Assembly (NCBI GenBank): GCA_003281525.1
Contig: QCBT01000011.1
Coordinates: 1 to 46,392, forward strand
Direction: 5' to 3'
DNA: 46,392 bases
Origin: Prochlorococcus sp. AG-347-J06
Lineage (GTDB): Bacteria; Cyanobacteriota; Cyanobacteriia; PCC-6307; Cyanobiaceae
A model generated the notes under the pieces. That model saw only the letters and a program-made list of their open reading frames with translations, did not search any database and was not told the origin of the DNA. The translations under genes were made by a program, and so were the position numbers. Below are positions 40,955 through 46,392 of this stretch, piece by piece. Position 1 is the first letter of the stretch. Each line of letters begins with the position of its first letter.

Positions 40955-41638
40955 TTAATTATTTTTAAATTTCAGAATCATTTTACAAATCCAATTTTGC
41001 CATAAATCAAATCCAGACTTGGTTATCGATGAAATTTCTATCACATCTGCCTTAGGGTTAGTTGAAGCTATGTTCGATTTTAATTCGTTAATATCAAAAT
41101 TCAAATGTGGTAACAAATCAACTTTAGTTATCAAAATTAAATCCGCTTCTCTAAACATTATTGGATATTTTAAAGGTTTATCCTCACCTTCGGTAATACT
41201 TAAAAGTGCAACTTTAAAATGTTCTCCAATCTCAAATTCTGCAGGACAAACTAAATTTCCTACATTTTCCACTAACAAAATATCTAGTAAATCAGGATTT
41301 ATTTTTTTCTCAAGTAATTTCAAACCTCCACTAACCATATTTGCATCGAGATGGCATGCTCTTCCAGTTGTGATTGGTACTACTGGAATATTTAATTTTT
41401 CTAGTCTTGCCGCATCAAGATTAGTGGTCATATCACCCTCTAGAACAGCAGTGTGAAATTTTTTTGAAAGATCTTCTAAAGTTATTTCAAGTAATCTCGT
41501 TTTTCCTGCACCAGGACTACTCATTATGTTCAAGCAAAGCAAATTATAATTATTAAACTTAACTTTATTTTTCTCAGCTTGATGACTATTGTGATGAAGA
41601 ATATTTAATTCAATTTTGTCTGAAATTGGTAAATGCAT
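40955..41638 (-). CDS. hypB: HypB-type nickel chaperone GTPase (GdmH accessory)
   Basis: 227 residues. P-loop SSPGAGKT (40-47), metal-site TTGRACHLDANM (Cys 95, His 96) and NVGNLVCPAEF, and ITKVDLLPH for guanine recognition: all HypB features. The N-terminal CxxCGC high-affinity nickel motif is missing; the start has HHNSHQ instead. No [NiFe]-hydrogenase structural gene is in the window, which fits a role in loading nickel into the ureohydrolase. Confidence 0.9.
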   Translation of the reverse strand: MHLPISDKIELNILHHNSHQAEKNKVKFNNYNLLCLNIMSSPGAGKTRLLEITLEDLSKKFHTAVLEGDMTTNLDAARLEKLNIPVVPITTGRACHLDANMVSGGLKLLEKKINPDLLDILLVENVGNLVCPAEFEIGEHFKVALLSITEGEDKPLKYPIMFREADLILITKVDLLPHLNFDINELKSNIASTNPKADVIEISSITKSGFDLWQNWICKMILKFKNN

Positions 41639-41678
41639 TTATATTTGAAAATACTTTTTTATTCTAGATACTAAATTT

Positions 41679-42035
41679 CTACTTTTCTTTAAAATCAATA
41701 GATGCGATTTTTAATTCCCGCCCACTAATAATTTCCTCTAAATTAAAATTGCAACATGGAGATTTATATCCATTCTCTTTCTTTGGAAAATATAATTTAT
41801 TGCATTTAGAGCATTTCCCTTCAAAAGGTATTGTCTCAATTGTAATTTCAGAGGAATCTAACCATGAACCCAAGACTGCAGCATTAAAAGTATTAATTAA
41901 TGATATTGGTTCTACGCAAGTAAATTCTCCAATCTTAAGATTAATCTTTTCAACAACTATTTTTTTTTTATTTTTTTTCTCTGCCCACTCTTCCATAGAA
42001 AGAATAAGGCATTTTGTCATATCTACTTCATGCAC
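41679..42035 (-). CDS. hypA: HypA-type nickel chaperone (GdmH accessory)
   Basis: 118 residues. It begins MHEVDMTKC, with the Met1-His2-Glu3 nickel site of HypA that requires exactly this start, and has a C-terminal zinc site CSKC...SPCC (about residues 75-96). It delivers nickel together with HypB. Six bases after gdmH on the same strand. Confidence 0.92.
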   Translation of the reverse strand: MHEVDMTKCLILSMEEWAEKKNKKKIVVEKINLKIGEFTCVEPISLINTFNAAVLGSWLDSSEITIETIPFEGKCSKCNKLYFPKKENGYKSPCCNFNLEEIISGRELKIASIDFKEK

Positions 42036-42041
42036 GAAAAT

Positions 42042-43232
42042 CTATCTCCATTTTTGATCAACTGACATATTGCATTTATCTGAAATCCATTCTGGTTTAG
42101 ATTTTCTTGGGAGCTGACCACTTACTACAAGATGTGCAATTGAATCACAAATAACTCTAGTAGCTAATAAAGCTGTCATATCGCTTACATCATATGGAGG
42201 CGAAACCTCAACAAGTTCAATTCCGCATACATTAACTTTTCTGATAATGTACTCCAAAAGTTTTAATGCCTCTCGAGGTAATAAACCCCCGGGTTCAGGC
42301 CAACCAGTTCCAGGGACAAATCCAGCATCAATACAATCAATATCAAAAGAAATATATACACAGTCAGTTCCATCCGTAGCTTTTTCAATCGCAAAATCAG
42401 CGGCCTCTTTTAATCCCATTTCACAGATATCAGTAACTGTTAAAACATTTGTACTTCGTTCCCTGCAAATTTTCACTCCTTCTCTTGGTACTTGCCAACC
42501 TCCAATTCCTAATTGAACAAGATTTTTTGCAGGTGCATTTTTCATATTAGTTGCATGAAACCATGGACAGGTATGCATTCTTTCATCTAAATCCGTTTCT
42601 TGAGTATCTACATGTCTATCAAAGTGAATGATCCCTACTTTTTTATCTCCTAAGTGGCGACAAACTCCTCTAACTGTAGGAAAACCAATTGAATGATCTC
42701 CACCTAAAATAATTGGGAATGCACCACTAGCAAAAATATGAGCAACTCCCTTTGAAATTTGATCAAAACTTTTTTCATTATTAGCTGGAATTGTAAAAAT
42801 ATCTCCTACATCACAAATAGATATCTGCTCTCTCAGATCCACACCCATTTCGTAATTGTAAGGAGTATAGAGAGCGGAAATTTTTCTTATTCCTTGAGGT
42901 CCGAATCTTGTCCCTGGTCTATAAGTAGTTCCAGAGTCATGAGGAACACCAACTATCGCAACATCATAATTTCCCACCTCATTTACATTTTCAACATATG
43001 GAGCTTTCATGAAAGTATTAATACCTGCAAAATGGGGTAATTCTCCTCTTGAAAATGTAGATATATTTCTATCGACAATACTTTTTGCACCTTCTAAACC
43101 ATATTCCTTTGCTCGGGCGACCTCCTTTTCCCATCCTTTAAGAGGTAATTTTGATTCTTTTTCTAAAGCATCCATTCCTTCGCTGGGATGCTTCCTTATA
43201 AATTTTTGATTTTTAGATGATTCAGTAGTCAC
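42042..43232 (-). CDS. gdmH: Ureohydrolase, probable Ni-dependent guanidine hydrolase (often annotated agmatinase)
   Basis: 396 residues, about 90 longer than ordinary SpeB because of an N-terminal extension (SRGELPHFAGINTFMKAPYV). Metal ligands: GGDHS (about 177-181), DRHVD (about 205-209, in place of the usual DAHxD), and SFDIDCID with GTGWPEPGG. Adjacent HypA/HypB genes and an ABC importer match the cyanobacterial gdmH locus (Synechocystis sll1077 group), which hydrolyses guanidine to urea and ammonia. Start ATG at 43232, with TTGACA on the same strand 35-40 bases upstream. No guanidine-I riboswitch is apparent upstream. Confidence 0.82.
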   Translation of the reverse strand: MTTESSKNQKFIRKHPSEGMDALEKESKLPLKGWEKEVARAKEYGLEGAKSIVDRNISTFSRGELPHFAGINTFMKAPYVENVNEVGNYDVAIVGVPHDSGTTYRPGTRFGPQGIRKISALYTPYNYEMGVDLREQISICDVGDIFTIPANNEKSFDQISKGVAHIFASGAFPIILGGDHSIGFPTVRGVCRHLGDKKVGIIHFDRHVDTQETDLDERMHTCPWFHATNMKNAPAKNLVQLGIGGWQVPREGVKICRERSTNVLTVTDICEMGLKEAADFAIEKATDGTDCVYISFDIDCIDAGFVPGTGWPEPGGLLPREALKLLEYIIRKVNVCGIELVEVSPPYDVSDMTALLATRVICDSIAHLVVSGQLPRKSKPEWISDKCNMSVDQKWR

Positions 43233-43442
43233 AAATTAAAAATTCTTTTTACACTTATTTCAATATTGTCAATAAAAATAAAAATGAACCATAAACTTGC
43301 TTTAAAAGATTCTCATTTAAACATTGTTAAATAACTATTCGCGAAAATAAAATAAATAGTTCTATTAAATAAAGCCAACTGGCTTAATTACCAAATTATT
43401 TAAAATATTTAATAACGGATTAATGATAGAAGAGGTAATTAG

Positions 43443-43559
43443 TTAAAAAGTATTAGATATTTTATTTTTCATATTTTCAATTTTATTGATTAATTCATCT
43501 AACCATTCTGTATTATTTTGCTCTTGTCTTTTATGGCTTTGACTTTTTTGAGTACTCAT
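43443..43559 (-). CDS. 38-residue microprotein, paralog of 44360-44467
   Basis: The minus-strand ATG at 43559 gives MSTQKSQSHKRQEQNNTEWL, DELINKIENMKNKISNTF. The pattern MST-x-K...N-N-T-x-W-L-D-x-L-I-N recurs at 44360-44467, giving support from two copies. Basic/polar start, amphipathic helix end. Confidence 0.6.
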   Translation of the reverse strand: MSTQKSQSHKRQEQNNTEWLDELINKIENMKNKISNTF

Positions 43560-43783
43560 AAATTTCTTATATTAAGATTGTCCACTTAATATATCTTTTT
43601 AAATTACAGGAATCAATAAGCAATATTGCCAAATCAATTGATAAGACAAGCTTTAGTAGCATTTCATACAAACCTAACCAACACGAATAAACTAAGAAAA
43701 TCTAAATCTCTTTAGTTAAGTATTTTCTACGATGTTTTTATTTGAGATTCTGATTTGAATTAGGAAAGGGTATAGATGTTCCT

Positions 43784-43891
43784 ATGGAAAAATCATTTCT
43801 AAATTTCATTTATTGGATCTTGATAAAGTCAGCGGAAAGTTACTACGGAGATTCATTAAAAACAGAAGTACCATATACACCTTATTTTTAG
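43784..43891 (+). CDS. 35-residue microprotein, paralog of 32715-32834
   Basis: ATG at 43784; MEKSFLNFIYWILIKSAESY, YGDSLKTEVPYTPYF. It shares the M-E-K...S-A-E-S-x-Y-G-[ED]-S pattern with the island copy. No inverted repeat over the start is seen here. Hydrophobic helix in the first half. Confidence 0.6.
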   Translation: MEKSFLNFIYWILIKSAESYYGDSLKTEVPYTPYF

Positions 43892-43958
43892 TTTTGGTGG
43901 ACTTTAACTTTTAATAATAGATCTCTAGTTTGAGATCTATTAGTTTGGAAGTAATTTA

Positions 43959-44117
43959 TCAAATAACACAATATGGGTTACTTATAGATTCACTACAAAA
44001 TAATCTCTTACGTTGAATTTCTTTTACTGATTGTGAATAAATTTTGGCGGTAAGGATCGTTCCAAAATTAACTAAAAATATAATTAGAAGAAGGAGCTCA
44101 ATTGCAAGGTTGGACAT
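43959..44117 (-). CDS. 52-residue single-pass membrane microprotein
   Basis: From the minus-strand ATG at 44117: MSNLAIELLLLIIFLVNFGT, ILTAKIYSQSVKEIQRKRLF, CSESISNPYCVI. Helix then basic region, with two Cys near the C-terminus. Confidence 0.55.
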   Translation of the reverse strand: MSNLAIELLLLIIFLVNFGTILTAKIYSQSVKEIQRKRLFCSESISNPYCVI

Positions 44118-44192
44118 AAGATTAACCCCTTAAATTTATATAAATACCTTATAACGGCAGAAAGGTATTGAATAGAGTTTAAATTCCTACTT

Positions 44193-44357
44193 TTAGCCAT
44201 CGAGATTCTTTGGTACTGAACTAGGTTCACAATTTTCGACGCATTCTTCTAAAGACTTTTCAGAATTACTCTTAATTTCGCAACTACGAAGACAATCATA
44301 GAAGGCATACTTGGGATCTAATTCATTTTTGAATTGTTTATTTCTAAATGTATTCAT
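44193..44357 (-). CDS. 54-residue twin CX3C microprotein
   Basis: Minus-strand ATG at 44357. MNTFRNKQFKNELDPKYAFY then DCLRSCEIKSNSEKSLEECV and ENCEPSS. Two CX3C pairs, 12 residues apart, in helices: a helical-hairpin disulfide fold is likely. Related in layout to 20335-20493. It ends 2 bases before the next minus-strand gene's stop. Confidence 0.6.
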   Translation of the reverse strand: MNTFRNKQFKNELDPKYAFYDCLRSCEIKSNSEKSLEECVENCEPSSVPKNLDG

Positions 44358-44359
44358 GA

Positions 44360-44467
44360 TCAAACTTCCTTTGATTTTTTTTCTAGTTGATTAATTAATT
44401 TATCCAACCAAAGAGTGTTGTTGATCTTTTTTGTGTTTTTAAAGTATTTCGTTTTGTAAGTACTCAT
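44360..44467 (-). CDS. 35-residue microprotein, paralog of 43443-43559
   Basis: Minus-strand ATG at 44467. MSTYKTKYFKNTKKINNTLW, LDKLINQLEKKSKEV. Shares MST..K.., N-N-T-x-W-L-D-x-L-I-N-x2-E with the copy at 43443-43559. The twin-CX3C gene begins 2 bases after its end, so the two are co-transcribed. Confidence 0.6.
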   Translation of the reverse strand: MSTYKTKYFKNTKKINNTLWLDKLINQLEKKSKEV

Positions 44468-44656
44468 GAAGTAAAACCTCCAATCAGTGGATCTAATTTA
44501 AAGGTGATGATTCAAATTTCCTAGAGCAAAAATACTGATTATGAATTTAGTGAAATATTTTAAAATGATTAATTTATAGTTTGTATTTTAGGTATTAAAA
44601 CTCTTGATTCTTGAATATAACTAATACTAAATAACTTCTAAAAAAGGGGGGTAATT

Positions 44657-44827
44657 ATGACTTACGGAAATCTAATTAAAAATAAAATTAAACATAGATT
44701 TGGTGGTTTGTTTGATACTTTATCAATTGAGCGAAAACTAACTGATGCTCAAATGGAATGTATGCAATTCGGAATTTGTGATTATGCTCCAAGACAAGTT
44801 GAGGAAGTTCCCTTTTTTCATTATTAA
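44657..44827 (+). CDS. 56-residue soluble microprotein
   Basis: ATG at 44657 with AAGGGGGG about 8 bases upstream. MTYGNLIKNKIKHRFGGLFD, TLSIERKLTDAQMECMQFGI, CDYAPRQVEEVPFFHY. Two Cys spaced by five. Not recognised. Confidence 0.6.
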   Translation: MTYGNLIKNKIKHRFGGLFDTLSIERKLTDAQMECMQFGICDYAPRQVEEVPFFHY

Positions 44828-44854
44828 TTTAAATTTATTTTAAACGAAGAGGAA

Positions 44855-45169
44855 TTAGCTCCTCCTCACCCAATCAGGAGATCCACTAAACCAATCAGCA
44901 AGATCATCATTTTTGGGATCGAAATGATTTTCAGTTTCTAAACCATCAAGGCCAAGATTCTGGATAAGTCCATTTATTCCATCTGATTTTTGCTTGCCAT
45001 ATCTCCTCAAGCTATTAGCTTTCTTAAGCCATGTCCATATAGTTGAATTATGTTTTGCAAACTTTTCTACATAAATTCGTTCTTCCAATGCAACAGGTTC
45101 ATCTAGTGAAATCCTTTTTACAATATCCTTGATTTTTAAACGAGTCTTGTTTGTTAGGAACATATTCAT
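44855..45169 (-). CDS. Conserved hypothetical helical protein
   Basis: 104 residues: KIDKD-free basic start, SLDEPVALEERIYVEKFAKH, STIWTWLKKANSLRRYGKQK, then an acidic end with ADWFSGSPDWVRRS. Soluble. No domain recognised. Well-balanced codon use and long frame support a real gene. Confidence 0.65.
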   Translation of the reverse strand: MNMFLTNKTRLKIKDIVKRISLDEPVALEERIYVEKFAKHNSTIWTWLKKANSLRRYGKQKSDGINGLIQNLGLDGLETENHFDPKNDDLADWFSGSPDWVRRS

Positions 45170-45549
45170 AAAAGAAGTTAATGCTTTATAAAAGTTTTTT
45201 TTATGAATGTCTTGTCAATCTTTATTTCAAGAAAAAGTATTTTTTATTGGCTTTTCAAGGACAAATATATTTATTCAACAACAGGTATATTCAATTGGTA
45301 AAAAAGACTACTTTTTTTGATTTATATAACTTATATAAAAACGAGTTCAATATAAGTTTATCTACATAATTTAAGATTTAATTTATAAAAAAAATAAGAA
45401 AAAATTTACACTAACATTCTATTTAAGATTAGGGGCGCTAGCTACGTATAAAAGATTTATACAAAAACATAAAAAGTTAAATCAAGTGCTGACAGATATT
45501 TAAAAAATAAATACTATAAGTCTAAATAATTTTATAGAAATTCAAATTC
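45170..45549. other. 380-base AT-rich gap before the secreted cupin gene
   Basis: A 62-codon plus-strand frame (45181-45369) is present but is rich in Phe/Tyr/Lys like random AT DNA, so it is not called. ATTAGGGGCGCTAGCT at 45429-45443 resembles ATTAGGGCGCAATTAGCT at 46002-46019 beyond the cupin gene. Confidence 0.35.
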
Positions 45550-45975
45550 ATGATCAAGAATTTATTCATCGCATTAGCTTTTGCATTAATGCTTATTAAT
45601 CCAAGCATTTCTATAGCTGCAGAATCTCCTGTTGATGTACAAGAAATCTTCACCTCTTCAGAAAACATTGATGGAGATAACTTTAAATATCCAAAAGGAA
45701 AAGCTGAAATGCGTTTGATTAGAGTAGAAGTTGAAAATGGAGCAACGATACCAATGCACTCTCATCCTGTACCTTTACTGGGTCATATTGAAAGTGGTGA
45801 ATTAACGCTTGCTGAAAAGACAGGTATTAGTAAAACATTTAAGGAAGGGGATTCATTTGTTCTCTCAGCAAATACTCCTGCTCATACAATGGCTAATAGT
45901 GGGAATTCTTCAGCCGTAATGTGGGTTGCTGTAGCTTCCGCAGAAGGTGTACCTACTTTGAATCCTGAAGAATAA
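45550..45975 (+). CDS. Secreted cupin-domain protein
   Basis: 141 residues. Signal peptide MIKNLFIALAFALMLINPSI, cleavage near SIAA-ES. Cupin motif 1: ENGATIPMHSHPVPLLGHIE (two His and Glu); motif 2: FKEGDSFVLSANTPAHTMAN. Metal binding likely. Exported to periplasm; substrate unknown. Confidence 0.8.
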   Translation: MIKNLFIALAFALMLINPSISIAAESPVDVQEIFTSSENIDGDNFKYPKGKAEMRLIRVEVENGATIPMHSHPVPLLGHIESGELTLAEKTGISKTFKEGDSFVLSANTPAHTMANSGNSSAVMWVAVASAEGVPTLNPEE

Positions 45976-46024
45976 ATCAACCTTATCGACAGTTAATCTA
46001 AATTAGGGCGCAATTAGCTCCTTT

Positions 46025-46237
46025 CTAATGGTTATGTTTATGCATACTGCACGGCATCCACTTATCTCCCATTTGATGAGCTCCTTCACACCCAAACTTA
46101 TAAGCTTCTTTTTCAGCCTGTTCCTTTGTATCAAATAGCATTGGCATTTTCATTTCTTTTTCAATAGGTTTATTAGAACAACCTAATGAAAGAATTGACA
46201 TAAAAAGAAAAGGAATAAAAGAAATAAAGTGTTTCAA
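46025..46237 (-). CDS. DUF3721 lipoprotein
   Basis: 70 residues. Signal with lipobox SLGC (Cys 20), then the DUF3721 motif LFDTKEQAEKEAYKFGCEGA, HQMGDKWMPCSMHKHNH. His/Cys/Met-rich tail suggests metal binding (Cu or Ni would fit, unproven). Membrane-anchored in the periplasm. Converges with the cupin gene. Confidence 0.8.
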   Translation of the reverse strand: MKHFISFIPFLFMSILSLGCSNKPIEKEMKMPMLFDTKEQAEKEAYKFGCEGAHQMGDKWMPCSMHKHNH

Positions 46238-46392
46238 AATTAATTAATTAATCAATGAAGTTTAGTATTAAATATCTTTGGAAATATTTTAAAAGCTAAT
46301 TTATTTACACATTTAATATTGATTGACACTCGATATAACCTCGACCCTACTTTTTTAGATAAAGTACCTATATTTTCTTATTTATTTAAAAG

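Noticed and set aside
42042..43232. Simple agmatinase (speB) call
   Set aside because: Long N-terminal extension, DRHVD instead of DAHxD, and adjacent nickel chaperones and importer fit guanidine hydrolase better.
43233..43440. Guanidine-I (ykkC) riboswitch upstream of gdmH
   Set aside because: The interval is AT-rich with no conserved GC-rich stems or ACGR-type segments on the minus strand.
45181..45369. 62-codon plus-strand frame
   Set aside because: Phe/Tyr/Lys/Leu-rich composition typical of random AT-rich DNA and no ribosome site; no similarity recognised.

Overview
The window looks like part of a high-light-adapted Prochlorococcus chromosome, or a very close marine picocyanobacterium. 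The DNA is strongly AT-rich with A/T-ending codons and short intergenic spacers. The gene content fits: high-light-inducible (Hli) proteins, a photosystem II S4-domain protein, membrane fatty acid desaturases, DUF3804, DUF3721 and DUF2214 proteins, and dozens of 24-70 residue orphan microproteins. I assign no strain.

Layout. Positions 1-15000 are mostly housekeeping: the start of serA, a PSII S4-domain protein, tRNA-Val(GAC), an ICMT-like membrane protein, an FMN-binding PPOX protein, DoxX, an unusual photolyase-like flavoprotein, a stand-alone NAD-ligase adenylation domain, an SDR, murD, a pirin, a DUF1643/DUF2214/GAF group, a HI0933-family flavoprotein and an EamA transporter. Positions 15000-36000 resemble a genomic island: two desaturases, three hli genes, an LptF/G permease, a DUF1543 protein, a second DoxX, DUF3804, and very many tiny proteins (single-membrane-pass, Cys-rich or acidic). 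Three of these reading frames appear broken. The island also has candidate structured RNAs and a 16-bp inverted repeat whose right arm covers a start codon. Positions 35400-36800 carry a cupin-like protein coupled to a LOG-family phosphoribohydrolase.

Positions 37234-43232 form one minus-strand cluster: a ureohydrolase that fits Ni-dependent guanidine hydrolase (GdmH), HypA- and HypB-type nickel chaperones, a three-gene ABC importer, and a Rieske non-heme-iron oxygenase beginning 3 bases after the ATPase gene. I read it as import and hydrolysis of guanidine as a nitrogen source. The oxygenase may first release guanidine from a substituted guanidine. That last step is my inference and is the most interesting candidate system here. 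The window closes with another microprotein set, some paralogous to island members, a secreted cupin and a DUF3721 lipoprotein.

No insertion sequence, integrase, CRISPR array or rRNA was seen. All family calls come from reading motifs by eye, without database searches. Many microprotein calls rest on frame, start context and translational coupling only.
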